A stretch of DNA of 64,000 nt from positions 1,865,035-1,929,034 of the forward strand of contig NZ_CP156660.1 of NCBI RefSeq assembly GCF_039851975.1, read 5' to 3'. This DNA is from Desulfoscipio sp. XC116 (lineage in GTDB: Bacteria; Bacillota; Desulfotomaculia; Desulfotomaculales; Desulfallaceae). Made by a program: the position numbers and the translations under genes. The notes beneath the pieces were generated by a model. The model was given only the letters and a program-made list of their open reading frames with translations, did no database searches and was not told the DNA's origin. Below are positions 1-7,782 of this stretch, one piece after another; position 1 is the first letter of the stretch; the number at the start of each line of letters is the position of its first letter.

Positions 1-525
1 GATAGCATTTAATCTTGTATCGGTAAGAGTCTCTCGAATAATCCTTGATAGCTCAACTTTGAAATCTTCTGCTATTTTAATTATGATATTAAAACCACCA
101 TCTAAATGATCATATTCGCTTGGCTTTGCATCCTTACTTTTAAGAATCTCATTACGTTTCACAGTAGCATGCTGTAGTATACGACTATCTTTGTAGCAAG
201 GAACCACAAAATGCCATTGCTTTATTACCGGAACACCTAAATTGTATAAACGTTTTTTATATTCTTGGTTAATCAATTTATTAATATCTCGGGTAAGCTT
301 GTCCCTTTGATGTTCATATAGTGTATTATCATCATATTCTCGCTCTGGGTAATAGCATTGATATACAATTCCGGTTTGGGTAAAGCCTTCTATACCTGCA
401 TCACCTTTATAAGTAGCGGGAATCTTTTGATAATTATCTGCTTGATAGCGCATACGATAACACTGATCACATAGTTCCTCCCAAGCGTTTCCACTGAGAG
501 GAGAGGCAATAAAATCTAAAATCAT
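1..525 (-). CDS. Partial nuclease-like protein (PD-(D/E)xK style), runs off the left edge
   Basis: The visible 175 codons start at an ATG (523-525) behind a strong ribosome binding site, GGAGGTGAT (531-539). The N-terminal part reads WEELCDQCYRMRY, then KGDAGIEGF and GIVYQCYYP. This Glu...GDxGxxG...QCY pattern resembles the restriction-endonuclease-like core of many defence nucleases, with Glu near residue 16, Asp near 44 and Gln-Cys near 61. The rest is charged and helical. The C-terminus lies outside the window, so any effector or ATPase domain there cannot be seen. It sits last in a tight minus-strand cluster with two small genes next to a recombinase island, a setting that fits an anti-phage module. 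The fold call is by motif only. Confidence 0.6.
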   Translation of the reverse strand, partial: MILDFIASPLSGNAWEELCDQCYRMRYQADNYQKIPATYKGDAGIEGFTQTGIVYQCYYPEREYDDNTLYEHQRDKLTRDINKLINQEYKKRLYNLGVPVIKQWHFVVPCYKDSRILQHATVKRNEILKSKDAKPSEYDHLDGGFNIIIKIAEDFKVELSRIIRETLTDTRLNAI

Positions 526-531
526 TTCCAA

Positions 532-732
532 TCACCTCCATATACCTAAAGAAATCGAGTTTGCTAAATCAGGATTCGATCTTAAACAATTCAAATCAAC
601 TATCATTTCAGAAGCGTCTTCAATCAACTTTATCTTTGCGAAACATAATGGATCGTAAATCTTTAATATTACTACCTCTTTATCTATAAAAAACACCTTT
701 TCACTAAAATCATAATATTTTCCCTCATACAC
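532..732 (-). CDS. Small hypothetical protein coupled to the nuclease-like gene
   Basis: A 66-residue protein starting at GTG (730-732), with a good ribosome binding site CAGGAG about eight bases upstream. Its stop codon lies inside the ribosome binding site of the nuclease-like gene, so the two are probably translationally coupled. The sequence alternates short beta-type stretches (KVFFIDKEVVILKIYD) with charged turns and has no membrane segment or recognisable catalytic motif. I do not recognise the family. A small conserved partner in front of a nuclease-type effector is common in defence operons; that role here is inference from position. Confidence 0.55.
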   Translation of the reverse strand: MYEGKYYDFSEKVFFIDKEVVILKIYDPLCFAKIKLIEDASEMIVDLNCLRSNPDLANSISLGIWR

Positions 733-875
733 AACAATTTCTCCTGTAGCATTGATATATATGAAAGCCCTAAGAATTCCCCATATGCAGTCGCATCATT
801 ATGAGCCATGTATAAAATTGATAAACAAAAACTAGGGTTATCTTCGGTTTTATCAAGTTTAAAACTTACTCCTTC
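684..875 (-). pseudogene. Open stretch that looks coding but lacks a start
   Basis: This 63-codon frame lies between the helix-turn-helix gene and the 66-residue gene. Its middle reads like protein (DNPSFCLSILYMAHND, then GEFLGLSYISMLQEK). It opens directly after a TAA, has no ATG, GTG or TTG near the AAGGAG motif at about 870-876, and overlaps both neighbours in another frame. It may be the C-terminal remnant of a gene of the same operon that lost its 5' part, or chance. No family was recognised. Confidence 0.3.
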
Positions 876-1036
876 TTATATCTACCATCCTTCGGCTTAA
901 CAGCACTTTTAGGTATTGCCCAAGAGTTGCCAAACTGGACAGCACCGGGTATCTTCCCTTGAGCGCATAAAACTTGCACTCTGCGCTGCGTGACACCCCA
1001 TTTTTCAGATGCTTCTCTCGCGGCCATATAGTCCAT
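866..1036 (-). CDS. Small helix-turn-helix DNA-binding protein (excisionase/MerR-like)
   Basis: A 56-residue protein beginning MDYMAAREASEKWGV, chosen because an AAGGA motif lies eight bases upstream of this ATG and because the family normally starts here; an upstream extension to 1102 looks non-coding. The pattern AREASEKWGVTQRRVQVLCAQGKIPGA...GNSWAIPKSAVKP is the standard layout of a one-domain HTH followed by a wing, as in Firmicutes excisionase-like proteins. Such proteins often precede mobile or defence genes and may act as regulator or recombination directionality factor. It is the first gene of the leftmost minus-strand cluster. Confidence 0.75.
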   Translation of the reverse strand: MDYMAAREASEKWGVTQRRVQVLCAQGKIPGAVQFGNSWAIPKSAVKPKDGRYKKE

Positions 1037-1214
1037 AACAGCAATCCTTCGCAGGAAAATATTACATATTTTTATTATATATCTATAACACGAATAATAC
1101 AATGACTATCGAAAATGTGTACATTTGTACGAAATATGATAATATATAGCAGAAAATTCTTGGATATACAATCTCCTCTGTGCCTTAGTCCATTGCGATA
1201 CCGGGCGCTCACCA

Positions 1215-1343
1215 TTAGCGGCAGATATTTTTCTTCAGCCCGATTTCTACCAGTGTCTTACCATGGAAGAGCTTCTCTACGATGATTTGATGCTGGCTTT
1301 CATTTACTGCGCTCAGCAGAAAGTCGGCTGCCTGTTCACTTTC
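1215..1343 (-). pseudogene. Sigma-70 region 4-like remnant in frame after a TAG
   Basis: In the same frame as the recombinase-sigma gene, immediately after its TAG (1344-1346), 42 more sense codons follow before a TAA at 1215. They read SEQAADFLLSAVNESQHQII and then VEKLFHGKTLVEIG, the layout of a sigma factor region 4 helix-turn-helix (helix, then GxTLxEIG). The upstream gene carries region 2, so this is the matching second half cut off by one nonsense codon, and it is itself short of the usual last helix. Either a decayed end or a read-through extension. Confidence 0.55.
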
Positions 1344-2591
1344 CTATTGAGCGAAATCATCCCGCCCCTCATACCGTTTCCACTCAAAGTATTCCATCGA
1401 TATTTCGCAGGAATATCTCCTGATATTTTTAATTATACGGCAGAACTCATGATATGCGATCATCTTCAGCCACGCCCAAAACCGGTAGTTGCCGTTATAG
1501 GAGGCAATGCATTGGATAGATTTAAGCGCTGTGTTTTGGATCACATCCTCCTTATCTTCCTCTTTCAGAAATGACCGGTGGCTGATATGGAAAACATATC
1601 TTATCAGAAGTGGATAATTCCACTCAAATAAGTATTCCAATGCTTTTGTATCACCAGACAGATACGCCTGGCAAAGCTGATATTCCTGCCTGCGCAGGAA
1701 TATGGATCTGGTTATATCGTCCATCTCAGCCAGGCCAACGCGTAAATCATCCGGTGTGACCGTTATCTGTTGAACCACCTTTCGGAGCAATTCGTGATCC
1801 GGCGGGAATACGCCAAACGCTTTAAATAAAACATTCTCCAACTGTTGTTGTGAAACTGTCGGAGAGTTTTTGCAGTATTTCTTTCCATGCTCCACACGGC
1901 TTGCACAGCGCCAGACAATTTCTTTCCCTTCAAAGGTGTTACGGGTAATCCTCCTGTATGAGCTGCCGCATTCCGAACAAACTAGCAATCCGGAAATAGG
2001 ATCGCTGCTGTATCTCGTCCTGGAATGTACTTGCTTGCCTTGCTCCGTGCAGGATATATTACTGCGCTGCTTTTTCTCCTGTTGCACCTTATCAAATTCA
2101 ACCTGAGAAATGATGGCAGTATGATGATTAGTGATATAATACTGCTCACGCTGTCCTGTGTTCTTAATCTGTTTTCCTGAGATATAATCCTTGATATAGG
2201 ATTTCTGAAGCAGTACGTTCCCGGCATACTTTTCATTGGAGAGTATCCGATTCAGTGTCTGGCTGCTCCATGTCTCTTTCCCGTTAGGAGATGGAATAGC
2301 CAGAGTTTTCAATTCTTTGGCAATTCGATTCAGGCTAAATCCATTTAGGTAGAGCATGAAAATCATACGGAGAATTTCGGCTTGCTTTTCATGGACAATC
2401 AGATAGCCATGCTGATCATGTATATATCCATAGCAAACAGTATTACTCTTTTTGCTTTTAGGGGATTGGAAGCTCTGCTTTAGTCCCCATTTGACGTTTT
2501 TGCTCTTGGACTCGCTCTCTTCCTGAGCAAACCCACTGAGCAAATCAAGCCGTAGCCGGGAGTTTTCGCTTAGAAGGCGGATATTCTCCAA
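1344..2591 (-). CDS. Large serine recombinase, DNA-binding part, fused to a sigma-70 region 2-like domain
   Basis: This frame continues the catalytic domain encoded at 2598-2975 but is separated from it by one in-frame TAG (2598-2600). The first readable codons after the TAG are TTT GAA TTG, and the annotated start is that TTG, without a ribosome binding site. Residues 15-45 hold the end of the catalytic region (FAQEESESKSKNVKWG). About 50-260 form the recombinase domain and zinc beta-ribbon (CSECGSSYRR, later CASRVEHGKKYC). From about 295 to 405 the sequence becomes sigma region 2-like: AYLSGDTKALEYLFEWNYP, EDKEDVIQNTALKS, then FWAWLKMIAYHEFCRIIKNI. Ordinary serine recombinases end in a coiled coil instead. 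The gene is probably inactive unless the TAG is read through. Confidence 0.7.
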   Translation of the reverse strand: MENIRLLSENSRLRLDLLSGFAQEESESKSKNVKWGLKQSFQSPKSKKSNTVCYGYIHDQHGYLIVHEKQAEILRMIFMLYLNGFSLNRIAKELKTLAIPSPNGKETWSSQTLNRILSNEKYAGNVLLQKSYIKDYISGKQIKNTGQREQYYITNHHTAIISQVEFDKVQQEKKQRSNISCTEQGKQVHSRTRYSSDPISGLLVCSECGSSYRRITRNTFEGKEIVWRCASRVEHGKKYCKNSPTVSQQQLENVLFKAFGVFPPDHELLRKVVQQITVTPDDLRVGLAEMDDITRSIFLRRQEYQLCQAYLSGDTKALEYLFEWNYPLLIRYVFHISHRSFLKEEDKEDVIQNTALKSIQCIASYNGNYRFWAWLKMIAYHEFCRIIKNIRRYSCEISMEYFEWKRYEGRDDFAQ

Positions 2592-2597
2592 TTCAAA

Positions 2598-2975
2598 CTA
2601 TACGTCAATTCCAAGCTCACGCAGCTTATCCAGTATTTTAAGGGCATCCAATGTATTTCTTCCGAAACGGCTGACGGATTTGGTCAGGATAATGTTGATC
2701 TTGCCTTTGTGGCAGGCTTTCAACATCTTCTGGAAGTCGCTTCGCGCCTTCATATTTCTGCCACTGGCAATATCTGTGAAGATACCTGCGTTTTCCCAGA
2801 ATGGGTTACTGGTGATCAAGGATTCGTAATGTTGTTTTTGGATATCCAAGCTGTTGAGCAGTTCTTCGGTATTCTTGCTAACCCGGCAATATGCGGCTAC
2901 CTTCAGTTTTGGAATAGAAAAAAACTCTTTCGGTTTTACTGGAATTTCAATGATCTCCACAAACTTGTTTATCAC
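2598..2975 (-). CDS. Serine recombinase catalytic domain, truncated by TAG
   Basis: A 125-residue N-terminal resolvase domain starting at GTG (2973-2975) with AAAGG upstream. The catalytic serine lies in AAYCRVSKN, and the motif KSVSRFGRNTLDALKILDKL is the conserved SRxxRN segment. In intact relatives the protein continues from GIDV directly into F-E-x-E-N-I; here a TAG replaces one residue and the same frame then continues with FELENIRLLSENSRLRL. The two parts therefore were one gene of about 540 codons. It lies just downstream of a second recombinase gene (3030-3827), as in tandem recombinase modules of Clostridial integrative elements. Confidence 0.75.
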   Translation of the reverse strand: MINKFVEIIEIPVKPKEFFSIPKLKVAAYCRVSKNTEELLNSLDIQKQHYESLITSNPFWENAGIFTDIASGRNMKARSDFQKMLKACHKGKINIILTKSVSRFGRNTLDALKILDKLRELGIDV

Positions 2976-3029
2976 CTGCCTTTCCTAAAGGATACAAAAC
3001 TTTTTCCCCTTTGGAAAGGATGATCTATT

Positions 3030-3827
3030 TTACAAGGTCATGGATAAAACCGGTTCCTTCTTGCAGGTGATTTCAAAGCTCCCCTCATGCCTGACTGTGA
3101 TGAAATTTACACTGTTCCGTACAGTCTGTTCGTCAAAGCCCGGCATATCCAATGCCCCGCACATATATTCTTTTACGGCTTCATCGGTGACAGTCACGGA
3201 ATCTTTGCAATATGCTTTTCCATGCTCTACACGATTGGCACAACGCCAGACGACCTCACCGCCGGAACGAGTGATCCTGCGGTAAGGGCTGCCGCATTCC
3301 TCACAAATCAAAAGGCCACTGAGTACATTACCAGAATTGTACTTCGTGGCCTTTCTCTGTGAACCGGATTCTGTTGTTTTAAGATTGGAGCGTCTTGCTT
3401 TTTCTGCCTGTACAGCATCAAAGATATCCTTGGAAATGATGGCCGGGTGATGGTCCGTAAGTAGATACCTTGAGTCAATATTATTTTTAACTTGCTGATC
3501 ATCTTGGATGATAGTTTTTTGGAGTAGGACCTGTCCGACATACTTTTCATTGGACAACAGTCCGTCTACGACCTTGCGGCTCCACTTGTCCTTGCCGGAT
3601 GGAGAGGCTACTTTCTTTTCCGTCAGTGTATCAGCAATTTTTCCCAAACTTTCACCGGAGAGATAACGGTCAAAGATGAAAAGGACGATTTGAGCTTCCT
3701 TTTTATTGATAGTCAAACCTCCATCGGAAGTTTTTGAATAGCCGTAGCAGATCCTATCGGCTATTTTGGACGTTCCAGTTTCAAAGGATTTTTGAATACC
3801 GGCTTTAATCAATTCATTTCTAAACAT
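3030..3827 (-). CDS. Recombinase-domain protein without catalytic domain
   Basis: A 265-residue protein with an ATG and a good GGAGG ribosome binding site just upstream. It begins directly at the recombinase domain (DRICYGYSKTSDGGLTINKK), followed by LLSNEKYVGQVLLQK, and has the zinc beta-ribbon CEECGSPYRR...CANRVEHGKAYC. It aligns closely with the corresponding part of the neighbouring split recombinase but lacks the roughly 140-residue catalytic serine domain, and no such domain is readable upstream before the terminator at 3866. It may act as a DNA-binding partner or accessory protein, or be a relic that kept a usable start. It is the first gene of the recombinase cluster. Confidence 0.8.
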   Translation of the reverse strand: MFRNELIKAGIQKSFETGTSKIADRICYGYSKTSDGGLTINKKEAQIVLFIFDRYLSGESLGKIADTLTEKKVASPSGKDKWSRKVVDGLLSNEKYVGQVLLQKTIIQDDQQVKNNIDSRYLLTDHHPAIISKDIFDAVQAEKARRSNLKTTESGSQRKATKYNSGNVLSGLLICEECGSPYRRITRSGGEVVWRCANRVEHGKAYCKDSVTVTDEAVKEYMCGALDMPGFDEQTVRNSVNFITVRHEGSFEITCKKEPVLSMTL

Positions 3828-3860
3828 AATGATTTCCTCCGTTCAAATAATTTTCTAGAA

Positions 3861-3904
3861 TAAAAAGCCACGACAGTTCAAAACCATCGTAGCTACTTTT
3901 TATT
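3861..3904. terminator. Bidirectional terminator-like hairpin at the island edge
   Basis: An imperfect inverted repeat (AGCCACGA at 3866 against TCGTAGCT ending at 3894) is flanked by T-rich tracts on both strands, so it can act in either direction. It separates the recombinase genes from the tRNA-like fragment and tRNA gene. Confidence 0.5.
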
Positions 3905-3906
3905 AT

Positions 3907-3934
3907 GTGAGGGTTCGAATCCCTCCGTCAGTCA
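3907..3934 (+). other. tRNA 3'-end-like fragment, possible attachment-site remnant
   Basis: GAGGG-TTCGAAT-CCCTC has the stem and loop of a T-arm, followed by CGTCAGTCA as would an acceptor 3' strand. No anticodon arm or D-arm precedes it. It lies beside the recombinase genes on the strand opposite to the intact tRNA-Arg. A tRNA 3' end duplicated by integration is a reasonable reading, but the second copy is not in the window. Confidence 0.35.
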
Positions 3935-3966
3935 ATAATTCCTTTTTGCTTTTTGTTCCTGATAAC

Positions 3967-4026
3967 GAAAAAGGTGACAAACCTTGATTTCAAGCCATTT
4001 CTTGAAAAACAGTTTTGTCACCTTAT
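3967..4026 (-). terminator. Terminator of the tRNA-Arg gene
   Basis: A long imperfect hairpin with outer arms AAGGTGACAAA and TTTGTCACCTT and inner arms TTTCAAG/CTTGAAA, followed on the minus strand by a T-run, begins three bases after the tRNA 3' end. Confidence 0.65.
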
Positions 4027-4028
4027 CT

Positions 4029-4103
4029 TGGTGCGCCTGGCAGGAATCGAACCTGCGCTTCCGGCTCCGGAGGCCGGCGCTCTATCCCCTGAGCTACAGG
4101 CGC
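4029..4103 (-). tRNA. tRNA-Arg (anticodon CCG), CCA encoded
   Basis: The complement folds into a full cloverleaf: acceptor GCGCCTG/CAGGCGC, D-arm with AGCTCAGGGGATAGAGCG, anticodon stem-loop with loop CTCCGGA (anticodon CCG), and T-arm with GGTTCGATTCC. The discriminator A and CCA are encoded. The intact gene is the natural landing site next to the recombinase island. Confidence 0.95.
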
Positions 4104-4282
4104 GTACTCTTAAAATTGCTACGTAGGATATTGTATCACAAATTTTAAATAATGCAAGGTCTAAAACTGGCAATCAGTATATTTTACGGGAATCGTGATT
4201 TACATATCTAGCGGAAAAGTTTAAGCTGTTGACCCCGTGGGAATATAAGAAGCCGATTAACTGCCAATTGTGAACTAATCTT

Positions 4283-4319
4283 TTATTCGGCACCGGACAT
4301 TATCACCGGTGCCGAATAA
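4283..4319. terminator. Perfect 14-bp inverted repeat after the ABC operon
   Basis: TTATTCGGCACCGG and its exact complement are separated by nine bases, ten bases downstream of the permease stop codon. The T-tract on either side is weak, so it is a likely but not ideal intrinsic terminator. Confidence 0.5.
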
Positions 4320-4328
4320 TCAGACTTC

Positions 4329-5171
4329 TTAAATATCCCTTTTACCGAAGAGATATACGGCTAAACCAGTAAAAAAAACCACATACAGCATTGCATAAAC
4401 CACCATCCAAACGCTTGGTTCCGACATACTGCCAAATGGCCCCATCTGCTGGATGGCCTGAAGCGGGTTATTGGATGGACTTATGAGCAGGTGGACTATT
4501 TTGCGATACAGGGCATCAACGGGCATAATTAAACTGGCCACTATGCCGGTCTGCTGCAAAACGGTGCTGTTGATCAGCCAGCCGATTTGCTCTACCACAC
4601 CACCGATTACAGCCAGCGCATACAGCATAAACATCACTATACCGTTGGCAATGGTAGGCAGCAATATGGAGCCGCATAATGTTACCGCCAATAATACTAT
4701 GGGCTGCAGGGCAAACAGTGCCAGGGCGTGCCATTGCCCGGTTAACTCAAAGCCGGTTTTAAAGTGCATCAGCATGGAAATAACCGCAAAAAAAACTGCA
4801 GCATACAGGACCATAAATAGACTAATACCAACGAATTTGCCCAGCAATATTTCATAGCGTCGCACAGGCTTGGGAATAATGGTTTGAATAATGCCGCTTT
4901 CAATTTCGGAAGCTATTGCGCCGGCAGCGGAAAAAATGGCTAAAAATGATACTATAAAGCCGCCGAAATAAAGACCGAAGGACAGTATCTGCGGATAAAT
5001 TACCTGCGCCAGCATGGGGTTGGGGTGGCTGGCCAGGTCTTTGGCAGTATAATGTACTCCGGTGCCGTATAATCCCAAAAAAGCGGCGGCCAGGATGAGC
5101 GATATAAGTACTACCTTGCGGCCCAGCGCCTCGCGGAAAGTAATTTTAATAATCGCCAGCATTTTTTTCAC
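4329..5171 (-). CDS. ABC-2 type transporter permease
   Basis: A 280-residue membrane protein with about six hydrophobic segments: near residues 20-40, 60-90, 110-135, 150-175, 180-205 and 250-275. The layout is NosY/ABC-2 style, with the charged cytoplasmic motif IIPKPVRRYEILLGKFVG after the second segment. It would form the membrane part of an exporter with the ATPase encoded just upstream; the two reading frames overlap by 26 bases, so they are translationally coupled. The substrate is unknown. The operon begins with an ECF sigma factor and anti-sigma factor, so it is probably an envelope-stress-regulated exporter. Confidence 0.85.
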   Translation of the reverse strand: MKKMLAIIKITFREALGRKVVLISLILAAAFLGLYGTGVHYTAKDLASHPNPMLAQVIYPQILSFGLYFGGFIVSFLAIFSAAGAIASEIESGIIQTIIPKPVRRYEILLGKFVGISLFMVLYAAVFFAVISMLMHFKTGFELTGQWHALALFALQPIVLLAVTLCGSILLPTIANGIVMFMLYALAVIGGVVEQIGWLINSTVLQQTGIVASLIMPVDALYRKIVHLLISPSNNPLQAIQQMGPFGSMSEPSVWMVVYAMLYVVFFTGLAVYLFGKRDI

Positions 5172-6075
5172 CTTCCTGTGCCATACTGATAAACATTTCC
5201 TCCAAGGAAGAACGCCGGCGGTTTAATTCATACAACCTGCCACCGCTCCGGACAACCGCTTCCGCCAGTAGCGGTACATCTTCTTCCCGGTCCACCGAAG
5301 CTAAAACAATATCTCTATCAATGGTTAGAGAGCGTGCTATGCCGTTTAGCAGCATCTTTATTTGGTCGGTGGTCAGGCCCTCTAATTTTAATTCCACATT
5401 AATTTCAGCGGGCCTTAGTTCATCCAAAGTCCCTTGACGAATGACCATGCCCTTATTAATAAAGGCTACTGTATCGCAGATCATTTCTACCTCGCTGAGC
5501 AAGTGGCTGTTTAAAAAAATAGTCTTGCCGCTTGCCCGCAGTTCCAACAGTATCTCCCGCACATCGCGGCGTCCCAGCGGGTCAAGCGCGGAAGTCGGCT
5601 CATCCAAAAACAATAAATCGGGATCGGGCAGCAACGCGCAGGCCAACCCGGCCCTTTGCTGCATACCCTTGCTATAGGTGCGTATCTTCTGGTTTTCTTG
5701 CCCGGCCAGTCCCACTTTTTCGATAACCTGCGGTATACAACGGATTTTGTCTGTACTGCTCATGCCGTAAAGTGAGGCATGAAAATCCAGCAACTGCTTG
5801 CAGGTAAGCCAGTCATGATAGCGAAAGTTTTCGGGCAAAAAACCGATTTTTCTCCGCACTACGGTATTCCCCAGTGGTTTGCCCAGCAGTCGGGCCTCTC
5901 CTGAAGTGGGGAAAAGCAGTCCCATTAATGTTTTCACCAGGGTGCTTTTACCCGCTCCGTTGGGACCTAAAAAGCCGAAGATTTGCCCCCGGGGAACCCG
6001 GAGGCAAATATCAACACAACCCGTCTTTTTGCCATAATGCTTAGTTAAATTGACAGTTTCAATGGCCAAATCCAA
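5146..6075 (-). CDS. ABC transporter ATP-binding protein
   Basis: A 309-residue ATPase with Walker A GPNGAGKS (about 37-44), Q-loop region FLPENFRYHD, signature YSKGMQQR (about 139-146), Walker B LLFLDEPTSALDPLG (about 155-169) and switch histidine in FLNSHLLSEVE. The roughly 80 residues after the nucleotide-binding domain form a DUF4162-like C-terminal region typical of ABC-2 exporter ATPases. It pairs with the overlapping permease gene and lies 13 bases after the anti-sigma factor gene, in one operon. Confidence 0.9.
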   Translation of the reverse strand: MDLAIETVNLTKHYGKKTGCVDICLRVPRGQIFGFLGPNGAGKSTLVKTLMGLLFPTSGEARLLGKPLGNTVVRRKIGFLPENFRYHDWLTCKQLLDFHASLYGMSSTDKIRCIPQVIEKVGLAGQENQKIRTYSKGMQQRAGLACALLPDPDLLFLDEPTSALDPLGRRDVREILLELRASGKTIFLNSHLLSEVEMICDTVAFINKGMVIRQGTLDELRPAEINVELKLEGLTTDQIKMLLNGIARSLTIDRDIVLASVDREEDVPLLAEAVVRSGGRLYELNRRRSSLEEMFISMAQEGEKNAGDY

Positions 6076-6088
6076 TTAAAACCCCACC

Positions 6089-7222
6089 TTATTTCATTTG
6101 CCCCGCAATGGCAACAGCGGACTCTTCATTTAAGTTTGTGCCCGATAGGGTATATATTACGCCGCTTTTCTGCCAGATTAAAAAGCTCATGGCCATAGAA
6201 TTATCCGCTTGATCACTGCCATCCATAAAAACACCCTGCGTTCCGTTAACGATAACATCCTTTGATGTACCGTCCATATTTGGAATCAATATGGTGTGCT
6301 GCCAGTCATCCACCGCCAGCAATTGGCTGCGCAGATTCTCCGGCAGGGCAGGCACATTTAAAAGGGCATCTCTAATGGATAATACATCCACCCCGGCAGG
6401 GGCCTTCATTTCAGGGCTTCTAGCCTGGATAACCATTAACTTATCACTGTCCGAGCGGTAATTGGCCACTATGGCGGTGGGCATATGCATGGTAAAGGTT
6501 TGCCCGTCCAAGCTTTCCGGCAGTAATTTTGTGCTGCCAAGAGCCTGTAACAGGCTGTTTACATTAGCCACGTCAAGAGTAAGGTTCGCCGTGCTGCCGG
6601 TTACCTTTTGCAGATCCGGCCCTTCATAGCCTGCCGGTTGGGGCAGTTTTACGGCAAAGTCCACAGCGTCTGCCGCCTGAGCCAAAGTTACCGGAATTGT
6701 TTCTTGTTTGCCGGATACTTCAACCTTACCGAAGTTTTCAATATTAACATTGCCGGCTCCTTCGCTAACAGCTTTTTCTAATTGTCTTATTTCCCCGGGG
6801 CTGACATTAATCGTCTGCACCTTTTCCATTCTAAATACAGTTAGAAATTCACCGGCCATACTGCGCACAGCCGGAAAGCTAAAGGCGGTGAACAATATAG
6901 CAGCCATTGCCGCAGTGGCCATAGTTTTTTTGTAAAATTTCATGGCATTTAAACTCCTTTCCAATCTCTTTGATATAATATTGCGCAGCCTGGTTGATAA
7001 GCGGTCATTGTTTAATCGAACTTTGGCTGCGGTACAGTTATCCGGCATGTCAGCAAGGCATTGTTCCATGCAAAATTCAACAAATAAGTTATTGGATTTT
7101 AATTCCTCCAAAACGCTGCGGCATTTTGCACATTGCCCCAGGTGTCGGGTTATCTCGCGTCTCTGTTCGCTGCTTAATTCACAGTCCATATAAGCCTGAA
7201 GGATGCCTTCTTCATAACACAT
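6089..7222 (-). CDS. Anti-sigma factor with zinc-finger domain and large extracytoplasmic part
   Basis: A 377-residue protein. The N-terminus has the zinc-binding anti-sigma motif H-x3-C-x2-C (TRHLGQCAKCRSVLEEL, about 26-42). One transmembrane segment follows near residues 98-118 (MATAAMAAILFTAFSFPAV). The remaining roughly 255 residues lie outside and resemble a DUF4367-like sensor region with two related halves. It overlaps the sigma gene by one base, the usual arrangement for a cognate pair. It should hold the sigma factor inactive at the membrane until an envelope signal arrives. Confidence 0.82.
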   Translation of the reverse strand: MCYEEGILQAYMDCELSSEQRREITRHLGQCAKCRSVLEELKSNNLFVEFCMEQCLADMPDNCTAAKVRLNNDRLSTRLRNIISKRLERSLNAMKFYKKTMATAAMAAILFTAFSFPAVRSMAGEFLTVFRMEKVQTINVSPGEIRQLEKAVSEGAGNVNIENFGKVEVSGKQETIPVTLAQAADAVDFAVKLPQPAGYEGPDLQKVTGSTANLTLDVANVNSLLQALGSTKLLPESLDGQTFTMHMPTAIVANYRSDSDKLMVIQARSPEMKAPAGVDVLSIRDALLNVPALPENLRSQLLAVDDWQHTILIPNMDGTSKDVIVNGTQGVFMDGSDQADNSMAMSFLIWQKSGVIYTLSGTNLNEESAVAIAGQMK

Positions 7223-7782
7223 TAAGCGTCACATCCTTTCTGTTCCAGGTAAATTTTTTTGAATTTGGCCTGGGCTCGGGCGATAATGGTACCTACCGAA
7301 GTTTTTTTTGCATCAATGGCTGCTGCTATTTCATCGTAACTAAAACCGGAGTGCTTCATTAGTAAACATAATTTGTCCCTTTCCGGCAGAGCTTGTAATG
7401 TAAAACGTACCAGGCTGGCTTCTTCATTTTGAAGTGCTTTCTCTTCACTGGAAACCACCGTTAATCCGTGGCTTCCGGTCTTTTCCTCTCTGCGCAGGCG
7501 GCTTTTTTCGCTGCGCAGGTAATTGTATGCAAGGTTGGTAGCCACCTTGGAAAGCCACCCCCCAATGTTTTGATATTCCCGAGGCGGAGTGCAGTACAGC
7601 TTCAGGAAGGTTTCTTGAGTAATCTCCTCCGCCACTGCCCGACTGCCCAGCATATAAGTAAGCTGGCGACATACAGCCGGATAATAGCGGTTATATATTT
7701 CTTGATAAGATATATGGGACAATGCACCCTTTTCCATTTGAGACGGGAAAATGGCCGGCCACCCCCCCCGTTTTCCTTTCAT
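7222..7782 (-). CDS. ECF-family RNA polymerase sigma factor
   Basis: A 186-residue sigma factor. Region 2 runs from YQEIYNRYYPAVCRQL to AEEITQETFLKLY and WLSKVATNLAYNYLR; region 4 from LPERDKLCLLMKHSGFSY to DEIAAAIDAKKTSVGTIIARA. The ATG used here opens an unlikely Gly/Arg-rich N-terminus over a run of eight Gs, with no clear ribosome binding site. A start at the internal ATG near 7737 or a TTG just after AAGGGTGC is equally plausible. It heads the sigma/anti-sigma/ABC exporter operon. Confidence 0.88.
   Translation of the reverse strand: MKGKRGGWPAIFPSQMEKGALSHISYQEIYNRYYPAVCRQLTYMLGSRAVAEEITQETFLKLYCTPPREYQNIGGWLSKVATNLAYNYLRSEKSRLRREEKTGSHGLTVVSSEEKALQNEEASLVRFTLQALPERDKLCLLMKHSGFSYDEIAAAIDAKKTSVGTIIARAQAKFKKIYLEQKGCDA

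Noticed and set aside
1263-1574. A 103-codon plus-strand frame opposite the recombinase-sigma gene
   Set aside because: It is the antisense of a region with clear sigma-like protein similarity on the minus strand.
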